64,000 bases of DNA from Corynebacterium sp. HMSC08A12 (GTDB taxonomy: Bacteria; Actinomycetota; Actinomycetes; Mycobacteriales; Mycobacteriaceae): positions 124,001 through 188,000 of the forward strand of contig NZ_KV789168.1 in assembly GCF_001807485.1 (NCBI RefSeq), in the 5' to 3' direction. The notes beneath the pieces are model-generated. The model saw only the letters and a program-made list of their open reading frames with translations, had not been told where the DNA came from and did not search any database. Positions 31,641 through 38,937 of this stretch are shown here, one piece after another. Position 1 is the stretch's first letter, and each line of letters begins with the position of its first letter. A program made the position numbers and the translations under genes.

Positions 31641-32123
31641 CTAAACGCCACGCTCGATCTGGCGTAGCACCAGCGCGGTGTGGATCGCGGCGACCGCTGC
31701 GTCGCGCCCCTTGTCCTCTTTCGCATCGACGCCACCCGCACGGTCCACCGCCTGCTCATGGGTATCGACGGTCAGCACGCCGTTGCCGACGGGCGTGCCC
31801 GAGTCCATGCCCGCGCGCGTCAGACCGTAGGTGACCGCATCGCAGACCACGCGGAAGTGCTCGGTCTCCCCCTGGATTACGCAGCCGTTCGCCACTACGG
31901 CGTCAAAACGCTTGCATGCCGCGGCGACGGCAACCGGCAGCTCCAGTGCCCCGGCGACCCGCCACTCCGAGACCTGCGCGCCGGCTTCCTTGGCGGCGGC
32001 GATCGAGTGCTCGTGCAGCTGGTCGGTGATGTCGGCGTTCCAGGATGCGCTGATGACGGCCACGGTCATGCCATAGGCAGAACCGGCCTTGAGCTGGACG
32101 TCGGCGACTCCGTTGTGTGCCAC
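31641..32123 (-). CDS. ribH: 6,7-dimethyl-8-ribityllumazine synthase
   Basis: A 160-residue enzyme condensing DHBP with the ribityl-aminouracil to form lumazine. Motifs are ISASWNADIT near the N-terminus, VAGALELPVA and GCVIQGETEHFRVV with the catalytic histidine, and NGVLTVDT near the C-terminus. GTG start with AAGGAG upstream. It receives DHBP from RibBA (encoded next to it) and supplies RibE. Confidence 0.97.
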   Translation of the reverse strand: MAHNGVADVQLKAGSAYGMTVAVISASWNADITDQLHEHSIAAAKEAGAQVSEWRVAGALELPVAVAAACKRFDAVVANGCVIQGETEHFRVVCDAVTYGLTRAGMDSGTPVGNGVLTVDTHEQAVDRAGGVDAKEDKGRDAAVAAIHTALVLRQIERGV

Positions 32124-32156
32124 GGTTGCGGGGCTCCTTCTTTCTTTTAGTGGGTT

Positions 32157-33428
32157 CTAGTCCAGGGTATCGAGTTGGTGGCCCATGCGGTCGCGTTTCG
32201 TGCGCAGGTACACCACATTGTCCTCGTTGGCGTTCAGCTCCACCGGGATGCGCTTGGTCACGTTCACGCCGTGGCTGGCCAGGTCGTGGATCTTGTCCGG
32301 GTTGTTGGAGATCAGTGCGACCGACTGAACCTGCAGGTCCTTGAGGATCTGCGCGGCGGCGCTGTACTCGCGGGCATCCACCGGAAGTCCCTGCTCCAGG
32401 TTTGCGTCGACGGTATCGAGACCCTCGTCCTGCAGCACGTAGGCGCGTAGCTTCGGCAGCAGGCCGATGCCCCGGCCCTCGTGGCCACGCAGGTAGATGA
32501 CCACACCCCGACCCTTGGCCTCGATGTAGTCCAGGGCGGCGGAAAGCTGGTCCCCGCAGTCGCAGCGGCGGGAACCGAAGACGTCGCCGGTCAGGCACTC
32601 GGAGTGTACGCGCACCGGAACCGGCTCCTCGTTAGCGGTGCTGCCAGTGCTGCCGGCGCTCACATCGCCCTTGACCAGAGCCACGTGCTCCGTGCCGTCG
32701 ATGATGTTGACGTAGCCGATGGCCCGGAAGTTGCCGTGGACGGTCGGCAGGCGGGTTTCCACGGCGCGCTCGAGGGTCTGGGTGTGGTGGCGGCGCCAGT
32801 CCTGCAGCTGCTCGATGCTGATCAGGGCCAGGTCGTGCTCGTCGGCGAAGCGGCGCAGCTCCGGCAGGCGGGCCATGGTCGTGGGATCTTCCTCAGAGAC
32901 GATCTCGCACAGTGCGCCGGCGGGCGCCAGGTTCGCCGCGCGGGCCAGGTCCACCGCTGCTTCCGTGTGCCCCTGTCGCACGAGCACGCCTCCGCGCTTT
33001 GCACGCAGCGGCACCACGTGGCCGGGGCGGTTAAAGGTGGCGACGGTGGACTTGGGATCAGCCAGCAGACGCACGGTGCGGGCGCGGTCGGTGGCGCTGA
33101 TGCCGGTATCCACGCCCTCGGCGGCGTCCACAGTCACGGTGTAGGCCGTGCCGCGCACATCCTCGTTGCGGGCCACCATCGGCGGCAGACCCAGACGGTC
33201 GCAGTCGGCGCTATCCATACCCACGCACACATAGCCGGAGCTGTGGCGCACCATGAAGGCCATCAGCTCCGGGGTGGCCAGCTCCGCGGCGAAGATGAGG
33301 TCGCCCTCGTTCTCCCGGTCCTCGTCGTCGACGACCACCACGGCCTTGCCCGCCGCGATGTCGGCGATGGCGCGCTCTACGGAATCCAGTTTGATGTCTT
33401 GGGGTTCGCTAGTTTCGCTCGTGCTCAT
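32157..33428 (-). CDS. ribBA: Bifunctional DHBP synthase / GTP cyclohydrolase II
   Basis: A 423-residue fusion. Residues about 1-215 form 3,4-dihydroxy-2-butanone-4-phosphate synthase ([32 protein letters not shown]), which uses ribulose-5-phosphate. The rest is GTP cyclohydrolase II with zinc ligands in [19 protein letters not shown] and the motif [10 protein letters not shown]. It supplies both precursors of riboflavin. It lies 18 bp after ribE. Its substrate ribulose-5-phosphate links it to rpe two genes upstream. Confidence 0.97.
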   Translation of the reverse strand: MSTSETSEPQDIKLDSVERAIADIAAGKAVVVVDDEDRENEGDLIFAAELATPELMAFMVRHSSGYVCVGMDSADCDRLGLPPMVARNEDVRGTAYTVTVDAAEGVDTGISATDRARTVRLLADPKSTVATFNRPGHVVPLRAKRGGVLVRQGHTEAAVDLARAANLAPAGALCEIVSEEDPTTMARLPELRRFADEHDLALISIEQLQDWRRHHTQTLERAVETRLPTVHGNFRAIGYVNIIDGTEHVALVKGDVSAGSTGSTANEEPVPVRVHSECLTGDVFGSRRCDCGDQLSAALDYIEAKGRGVVIYLRGHEGRGIGLLPKLRAYVLQDEGLDTVDANLEQGLPVDAREYSAAAQILKDLQVQSVALISNNPDKIHDLASHGVNVTKRIPVELNANEDNVVYLRTKRDRMGHQLDTLD

Positions 33429-33446
33429 TGGTGCCCTTTATGCCTT

Positions 33447-34088
33447 TTACTGATTATCCTGCGCGCCGTGCTGTGCCAGCCGCTCGACGTACTTCGCCAG
33501 TACGTCGCATTCCACATTCACCGTATCGCCCGGGTTCAGATCGCCCAGCATCGTGTCCGCCAGGGTGGTCGGGATCAGGGAGACCTCGAACCACGCCTCG
33601 GTCGAGCCAGTGCCGCCTGCTTCGGCTACCTCCGCCACCTCGGCAGCCGTTAGCGACGTGCCGTTGATCGCCACGGATCCCTTCTTGGCCACGTAGCGGG
33701 CCAATTGGGGATCCTCCAGCTGGAAGCGGAACACCTCCCAGTGCTCCGAGGGGCGGCGCTGCTGCAAGGTCGCGGTGCCGTCCACGTGCCCCTGCACGAT
33801 GTGTCCGTCGAAGCGTTGGCCGCTGGCCATGGCGCGTTCCACGTTCACCCGGTCGCCGACGGAAACGCTGCCCAGCGCGCTGTATTCCAGCGTCACCTGC
33901 ATCACATCGGCAGTGAATTCCTCGGGCGAAAGCTCGGCCACGGTCAGGCACACGCCGTTGATGGCGATGGAATCGCCGCGCTTGGCGTCCTCCAGCACAC
34001 CCGGCGCCGTGAAGCGCATCCTTAAAGAATCCCCGGCTTCTTCGATCGCGGCTACCCGCCCGACCTCCTCGATGATCCCGGTGAACAT
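33447..34088 (-). CDS. ribE: Riboflavin synthase alpha chain
   Basis: A 213-residue enzyme dismutating two lumazines to riboflavin. Two lumazine-binding repeats are visible: MFTGIIEEVGRV with INGVCLTV, and GHIVQGHVDGTA with INGTSLTAAE. TAAGGAG precedes the ATG. A promoter-like box with a 22-bp palindrome lies in the short spacer to ribD, so ribE-ribBA-ribH may be controlled separately from ribD. Confidence 0.96.
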   Translation of the reverse strand: MFTGIIEEVGRVAAIEEAGDSLRMRFTAPGVLEDAKRGDSIAINGVCLTVAELSPEEFTADVMQVTLEYSALGSVSVGDRVNVERAMASGQRFDGHIVQGHVDGTATLQQRRPSEHWEVFRFQLEDPQLARYVAKKGSVAINGTSLTAAEVAEVAEAGGTGSTEAWFEVSLIPTTLADTMLGDLNPGDTVNVECDVLAKYVERLAQHGAQDNQ

Positions 34089-34105
34089 ACGCGCTCCTTA
34101 AATTT

Positions 34106-34127
34106 TGTGTATGTGATTACATACACA
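34106..34127 (-). promoter_or_regulatory. 22-bp palindrome before ribE, candidate operator
   Basis: TGTGTATGT and ACATACACA are perfect 9-bp arms around 4 nt, lying 18 bp before the ribE ATG and directly downstream of GATAAT. No regulator is known to me for this sequence. Part of it also shows TGTG-N8-CACA, the spacing of GlxR/CRP sites. Confidence 0.65.
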
Positions 34128-34132
34128 TTATC
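34127..34132 (-). promoter_or_regulatory. -10 box GATAAT before ribE
   Basis: GATAAT on the minus strand abuts the 22-bp palindrome, so transcription would start inside it. The -35 region is poorly conserved, which would suit an activated or extended -10 promoter. Confidence 0.45.
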
Positions 34133-34154
34133 CCACTGTGGGTTGATCCCAGTA

Positions 34155-35219
34155 TCAGGGGGTGCGCCCGGGCGCGGTGAGCGTCCAGCGCAGGTCTTGG
34201 CCGAAAACCTGCAGCTCACGCGGGACGAAGCGGCGGATGTCCCCGATCGTTTGGCCGAGGCGGTTCTCGCTATCGCTTAGTGACGCCACCCCCGCCCCCA
34301 ATACCGCCGGGGCCGCGTAGTACTGAACCTCGTCCACCACGTCGGCTTTCATGAAGGCTGCGGCTACTTGAGCTCCGCCTTCCACCAGCAGGGTGCGTAC
34401 CTCGCGCTTCCAGAGCTCCGCCAGCACTTCGTGCACGTCGCGGGTCTGCAGGTGGAGGGCGCGCCCGGGCGTGGCGAACACCGCCGCGTCCGCGGTAATG
34501 TCGCTGGTGCCCATGATGACTCGCAGCGGCTGCAACTCCTCGGCGAAGGGCTGGCCGTCGGCATCGCGGGCGGTCAGCCGCGGGTTATCCGCCGCAATGG
34601 TTCCGGTGCCCACCAGGATCGCGTCGCGGCGGGTTCTATCCTCGTGCACCGCCACGCGCGCTGGCTCGCCGGTGATCCACTGGCTGCTTCCATCCACGGC
34701 TGCCACCCGTCCATCCAGCGTGGAGGCCATCTTCAGGCACACGTGCGGGCGCTGCCGGGCCTCGGAAATCAGCCAGGGCTCCACGCTGTACATCGCCGAC
34801 CACGCGGGCAGCTTTGCTTCGTCGCTGGCCGTCGGATGCGGCAAATAGGGGCCGTGAACCTCCACGCCCGCGGCGCGGAGCGTGGCGGCGCCACCTTCGG
34901 CGGTGGGGTTTGGGTCCGCGAAGAGGAAATCCACCCGCCGGATACCAGCGCGGATAAGCGCCTCTGCACACGGGCCGGTACGGCCGGTGTGGTTGCAGGG
35001 CTCCAGGGTGACGATCGCCCTGCCGCCCCGGACCTTCTCCCCGGCCTGACGCAGGGCGACGACCTCCGCATGCGCGCCGCCGGGGGCCTGCGTGTACCCG
35101 CGCCCCACCACCTGCCCGGAGGAATCCTCGATCACCGCGCCGACCGGCGGGTTCGGGCTGGCTAGCTGGGCCGCTTGCCAGCCGAGACTGTGGGCGTCAG
35201 AAAAAAGAGAAAGATCCAT
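34155..35219 (-). CDS. ribD: Bifunctional pyrimidine deaminase/reductase RibD
   Basis: A 354-residue fusion from the ATG at 35219. The zinc deaminase domain has GGAHAEVVAL and LEPCNHTGRTGPC; the reductase domain follows from about residue 150 (LKMASTLDGRVAA, LLVEGGAQVAAAF). It performs the second and third steps of riboflavin synthesis. The frame is open 57 codons further left, but that shadows rpe. The ATG comes 4 nt after the rpe stop, suggesting coupled translation. Confidence 0.95.
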   Translation of the reverse strand: MDLSLFSDAHSLGWQAAQLASPNPPVGAVIEDSSGQVVGRGYTQAPGGAHAEVVALRQAGEKVRGGRAIVTLEPCNHTGRTGPCAEALIRAGIRRVDFLFADPNPTAEGGAATLRAAGVEVHGPYLPHPTASDEAKLPAWSAMYSVEPWLISEARQRPHVCLKMASTLDGRVAAVDGSSQWITGEPARVAVHEDRTRRDAILVGTGTIAADNPRLTARDADGQPFAEELQPLRVIMGTSDITADAAVFATPGRALHLQTRDVHEVLAELWKREVRTLLVEGGAQVAAAFMKADVVDEVQYYAAPAVLGAGVASLSDSENRLGQTIGDIRRFVPRELQVFGQDLRWTLTAPGRTP

Positions 35220-35223
35220 AGAG

Positions 35224-35892
35224 CTACTTGGCGCTGGCGCGGATCTCATCGACCGCCGCGGCGGGGTCCGGCTTGCCAAACACGCTGGAACCAGCGACGA
35301 ACACGTCCACGCCCGCTGCGGCGGACTCGGCGGCGGTCTCAGCCCCAATGCCACCGTCGATCTCGATGAGGGTATCCAGGCCGTCGGCATCGATTCGGCT
35401 GCGCAGCGCGCGGACCTTATCCAGCACCTCCGGCATGAACTTCTGGCCGCCGAAGCCGGGCTCCACGCTCATGACGAGCACGAGGTCGAAGCGATCCAGG
35501 TGGTCCAGCAGCGGTTCCACCGGGGTGTTGGGCTTGATGGAGATGCCCGCCATCGTGCCGTGACCGCGCAGCTTATCGGCCAGAGCGATGGCGGTATCGA
35601 CGTCCGCAACGGCCTCCAAGTGGAAAGTCACGGACTGGAAGTCGTCGGCGTAGTCCTCCGCCCACTTCTCCGGGTTCTCGATCATCAGGTGGACGTCCAG
35701 GTGCTGGTCCGTGTGCGGCAGCAGGGACTTGGCCACGGGCAGGCCGAAGGAGAGGTTCGGGACGAAGTGATTGTCCATCACGTCGATGTGCAACCAGTCG
35801 GCGTTTGGCACGCGGGCAACCTCTTGGGCCAGATTGGCGAAGTCGGCGGCGAGGATGGACGGGGCGATCAGCGGGGTGCGGGAATCGGACAT
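35224..35892 (-). CDS. rpe: Ribulose-phosphate 3-epimerase
   Basis: A 222-residue TIM-barrel epimerase from ATG 35892 (GAGGAAG upstream). Motifs include APSILAADFANL, the metal-ligand regions WLHIDVMDNHFVPN and LVMSVEPGFGGQKF, and LIEIDGGI. It interconverts ribulose-5-phosphate and xylulose-5-phosphate. Its place between rsmB and ribD puts a pentose phosphate enzyme at the head of the rib genes, whose DHBP synthase consumes ribulose-5-phosphate. Confidence 0.96.
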   Translation of the reverse strand: MSDSRTPLIAPSILAADFANLAQEVARVPNADWLHIDVMDNHFVPNLSFGLPVAKSLLPHTDQHLDVHLMIENPEKWAEDYADDFQSVTFHLEAVADVDTAIALADKLRGHGTMAGISIKPNTPVEPLLDHLDRFDLVLVMSVEPGFGGQKFMPEVLDKVRALRSRIDADGLDTLIEIDGGIGAETAAESAAAGVDVFVAGSSVFGKPDPAAAVDEIRASAK

Positions 35893-35905
35893 GGGTTGGG
35901 CTTCC

Positions 35906-37435
35906 TCACTCTTGGCTAGTGCTTGTGCTCGTGTTTGTGCTGGCGGGGCGCAGGGCGGCGAAGAACATCGCGTCCGTGCCGTGGATGTGTGGCCAGAGCT
36001 GCACGAACGGTGCGGTCTGGGCGGTGTTCGTCTCTGCCAGTTCGGGTAGAAACTCGGTGACATCCAGGATCTCCGCGCCCGTGCGGGCGGCGACGGAGCG
36101 GACGACCTCCGAGGTTTCCTTGGGGTGCGGCGAGCAGGTGGAGTAGATCACCACGCCGCCGGGGGCGGTGGCTGCAAGGCCGCTGACCAGCAGCTCTCGC
36201 TGCAGCGTGACCAGCGGGGCGATGTCCTGCGGATCCTTGGTCCAGCGGGCCTCCGGGCGGCGGCGCAGCGCGCCCAGTCCGGAGCACGGCGCGTCGATGA
36301 GCACGCGCGCAAAGCCGCCCTCCGGGGCATTCAGGCCGCCGATGGCCTCCAGCTTCCGGCCGTCGCCGACGTGCACGCGCACGGGCAGGTCGCGGGTCGT
36401 CTGCTCAATCAGCTTGGCGCGGTGGTCTGCGATCTCGATTGCATCCACGGTGGCCTGCTCCGACATGGCCACCGAGGCGATGAATGCGGTCTTGCCGCCG
36501 GGGCCGGCGCACAGGTCCAGCCAACGGGCGGGCAGGTTGTCGGCGACGGGAACGCGCGTGGTCGCCAGGCCGATCAGCTGGGAGCCTTCGTCCTGCACGC
36601 TGGCCATCCCCTCGCGTACAGGGGCGATTTCGCCGGGGGCGCCCTCGTCCAGGTACACCGCATAGGGAGAGAACTTGCCCTCCGTGCCGCCGGTGATCAG
36701 CGCCAGTTCCTCGCCGCTGATCTGTCCGGGGCGGGCGGCCAGGTGCACGATCGGGCGGGCGTCGTCGGCCGCCAGGGCGCCCTCGAGCTCGGCGCGGCCG
36801 GCATCAGTCGCGGGATCCACGCCCAGCGCTTCCGCGAAGACCTCGGCGATCCACTCGGGGTGCGCGTTGCGCAGAGCTAGGTCGGCCAGGCTGTCGCTGG
36901 GAGCTACGCGCTCGATCCACGTCTCCGGCTTCTTGCGCGTCAGCGCGCGCAGCACGCCATTGACGAACCCGGAGGCCTGGCCTGCTCCGAAGGCCTTCAC
37001 CAACTCCACCGAGGTGTTCACCGCGGCGTGGTTTTCCACCCGCGTGCGCAGGATCTGGTAGGCGCCCAGCCTCAGAGCATCCAGGGCCACGGAGTCGATC
37101 TTCTCGATCTTGCGCCCGGCCGCGTCTTCGATGATCGCGTCGAGCAACCCCCGCGCCCGCAGCGTGCCATAGGTTAGCTCGGTCGCAAATGCGGCGTCAC
37201 GACCCTTGATGCCCGCCTCCCGCAGCGCCTTAGGTAGCGCGAGGTTGCCGAAGGCACCGTCCACCGTTACATCGCGCAGCACGCAGAAAACCACGTCGCG
37301 CACCTTGTCGCCGGAGCCGCGCGACCTGCTCTTTCGCTGCTTGTGCTCGGGGCGGCGCTGCTGGTAGCCCGTCGCCTTCTTGCGCTGTCCCTCGCCGCTG
37401 CGGGCGGATTCGGAACGAGATCTGAAGCCTCCCAT
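35906..37435 (-). CDS. rsmB: 16S rRNA m5C967 methyltransferase RsmB (Sun/Fmu)
   Basis: A 509-residue RNA methyltransferase. A basic N-terminal tail of about 45 residues precedes a NusB-like RNA-binding domain (RDVVFCVLRDVTVDGAFGN). The SAM domain has DLCAGPGGKT, IDAPCSGLGALRR with one catalytic cysteine, and YSTCSPHPKE with the second. It follows fmt by 4 nt within a translation-linked cluster (priA-def-fmt-rsmB). Confidence 0.95.
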   Translation of the reverse strand: MGGFRSRSESARSGEGQRKKATGYQQRRPEHKQRKSRSRGSGDKVRDVVFCVLRDVTVDGAFGNLALPKALREAGIKGRDAAFATELTYGTLRARGLLDAIIEDAAGRKIEKIDSVALDALRLGAYQILRTRVENHAAVNTSVELVKAFGAGQASGFVNGVLRALTRKKPETWIERVAPSDSLADLALRNAHPEWIAEVFAEALGVDPATDAGRAELEGALAADDARPIVHLAARPGQISGEELALITGGTEGKFSPYAVYLDEGAPGEIAPVREGMASVQDEGSQLIGLATTRVPVADNLPARWLDLCAGPGGKTAFIASVAMSEQATVDAIEIADHRAKLIEQTTRDLPVRVHVGDGRKLEAIGGLNAPEGGFARVLIDAPCSGLGALRRRPEARWTKDPQDIAPLVTLQRELLVSGLAATAPGGVVIYSTCSPHPKETSEVVRSVAARTGAEILDVTEFLPELAETNTAQTAPFVQLWPHIHGTDAMFFAALRPASTNTSTSTSQE

Positions 37436-37439
37436 GGCC

Positions 37440-38423
37440 TTACTCCCCCGTTTCCCGCGCGCTGAACGTCGGGCGGCCAGCCAGCAGTTCTTGCTGCCCG
37501 CGCGCCCACGCCGCGGCTTCCATCATCTTCTTGCCCGGCGGCTGGATGCGGGTGATCTCTAGTGGGTCGGTGCCGGTGCCGACGAAAACCTTCTTTGGTG
37601 ACGCCACCACTTCGCCGACGCCAAGCCCAGTGACCTCTTCTGTGCTACCGGGCAGCAGCATGCCGATCTTGTATCGCTGGCCGTCCAGCAAAGTCCACGC
37701 ACCGGGTGCCGGGGTGTGGGCGCGGGCAACGCGCTGGATTACCTCGGCAGGTTGGGACCAGTCGATCTGCGCGTCCGAGGGGTGAATCTTCGGTGCGTGG
37801 GTGGCCTGCGCGTCGTCCTGCGGGGAAAGCTCGGCCGTGCCTTCGTCCATGGCGACGAGCGTATCGGCCAGCAGTTCGCGGCCGGCGTAGGTCAGGCTGG
37901 CCAGCAGGTCGTCGGCGGTGTCCTCTAGGCCGATCGTCCGTGTCAGCTGGGCGGCGACGGGGCCGGTGTCCAGGCCTTCCTCGATGCGGAAGATGGAGGC
38001 GCCGGTGGTCTCGTCGCCCGCCGCCAGGGCGGCCTGCACGGGCGCGGCGCCGCGCCAGCGTGGGAGCAGCGAGTAGTGCAGGTTCACCCAGCCGTGCTCA
38101 AAGACGTCGAGGATGTCCTTGGGGATCAGGTTTCCGTAGGCTACGACGGCGGATGCGGTTACCCCCTGCGCTGCGAGGTCGCTCAAAACGGCCCGGGCCT
38201 CGTCACCAGATTCAGTTCCGGCCTTGAGGCTCGGCCACTTGTAGGTCGGGATGGCGGCCTCCTCAGCGACCTCCGCGACCTTCGATGGGCGCAGGCTACG
38301 GCCACGCCCCCGCTTGGCGTCCGGTTGGGTAACCACCGCAACGACCTCGATGCGCTCATCGGCGATGAGGTGCTCGAGGGCCACGGCGGCTGGCTCCGGG
38401 GTTCCGGCAAAGACGATCTTCAC
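37440..38423 (-). CDS. fmt: Methionyl-tRNA formyltransferase
   Basis: A 327-residue enzyme formylating initiator Met-tRNA. The N-terminus VFAGTPEPAAVALE, the formyltetrahydrofolate-site motif NLHYSLLPRWRGAAPVQ and the C-terminal tRNA-binding domain are present. GTG start overlapping the def stop codon by 4 nt, so formylation and deformylation enzymes are translationally coupled. Confidence 0.97.
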   Translation of the reverse strand: MKIVFAGTPEPAAVALEHLIADERIEVVAVVTQPDAKRGRGRSLRPSKVAEVAEEAAIPTYKWPSLKAGTESGDEARAVLSDLAAQGVTASAVVAYGNLIPKDILDVFEHGWVNLHYSLLPRWRGAAPVQAALAAGDETTGASIFRIEEGLDTGPVAAQLTRTIGLEDTADDLLASLTYAGRELLADTLVAMDEGTAELSPQDDAQATHAPKIHPSDAQIDWSQPAEVIQRVARAHTPAPGAWTLLDGQRYKIGMLLPGSTEEVTGLGVGEVVASPKKVFVGTGTDPLEITRIQPPGKKMMEAAAWARGQQELLAGRPTFSARETGE

Positions 38424-38926
38424 TGCTTAAACCACTCCGATTCGCGGATCTGCTTCATTGCCTCGCGGCGCTGCTCAGCCGAGAGGTGCTGAATGAACAG
38501 AACGCCGTCCAGGTGGTCGGCTTCGTGCTGCACGCATCGAGCCATAAGGTCCGTAACCTCGCGGTCCACCTGCTCGCCGTCGACGGTCACCCCGCGCAGG
38601 CGCACGCGCTGGGCGCGGGTGACGTCCCCGTGGACGTCGGGGATGGAAAGGCAGCCCTCGCCGCCGGTCTGGATCTCCTCGCCCACGGCCTCCCAGGTGG
38701 GGTTGATCACGTGGCCACGGTCGCCGTCGCAGTCGAAAACGAAGATGCGACGGGTGATGCCGATCTGGTTGGCGGCCAGGCCCACTCCCCCGTAGTGATC
38801 CATGGTCTCCAGCATGTCCTCGACCAGCCGCCGGGTTCCGGCATCCTGGATCTGTTCTGGCTTGACGGGGTCCGCCACGGTCTTGAGAACCGGGTCCCCG
38901 AAGTAGCGCATGTTAAGCACGGTCAT
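38420..38926 (-). CDS. def: Peptide deformylase
   Basis: A 168-residue metalloenzyme from ATG 38926 that removes the N-formyl group of new proteins. All three motifs are intact: GVGLAANQIG, EGCLSIPDV with the metal cysteine, and QHEADHLDG with the metal histidines and catalytic glutamate. The frame is open far to the left, but only as a shadow of priA. It overlaps fmt by 4 nt. Confidence 0.96.
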   Translation of the reverse strand: MTVLNMRYFGDPVLKTVADPVKPEQIQDAGTRRLVEDMLETMDHYGGVGLAANQIGITRRIFVFDCDGDRGHVINPTWEAVGEEIQTGGEGCLSIPDVHGDVTRAQRVRLRGVTVDGEQVDREVTDLMARCVQHEADHLDGVLFIQHLSAEQRREAMKQIRESEWFKQ

Positions 38927-38937
38927 GGTTACTAACC

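Noticed and set aside
34112..34127. GlxR site before ribE
   Set aside because: TGTG-N8-CACA fits the spacing, but the centre and second half deviate from TGTGANNTANNTCACA, and the longer 9+9 palindrome with another centre is a far better symmetry; kept only as an alternative.
34089..34154. FMN riboswitch before ribE or ribD
   Set aside because: The spacer is only 66 bp and the rpe-ribD gap 4 nt, too short for the RFN element of about 120 nt; the conserved RFN helices are absent.
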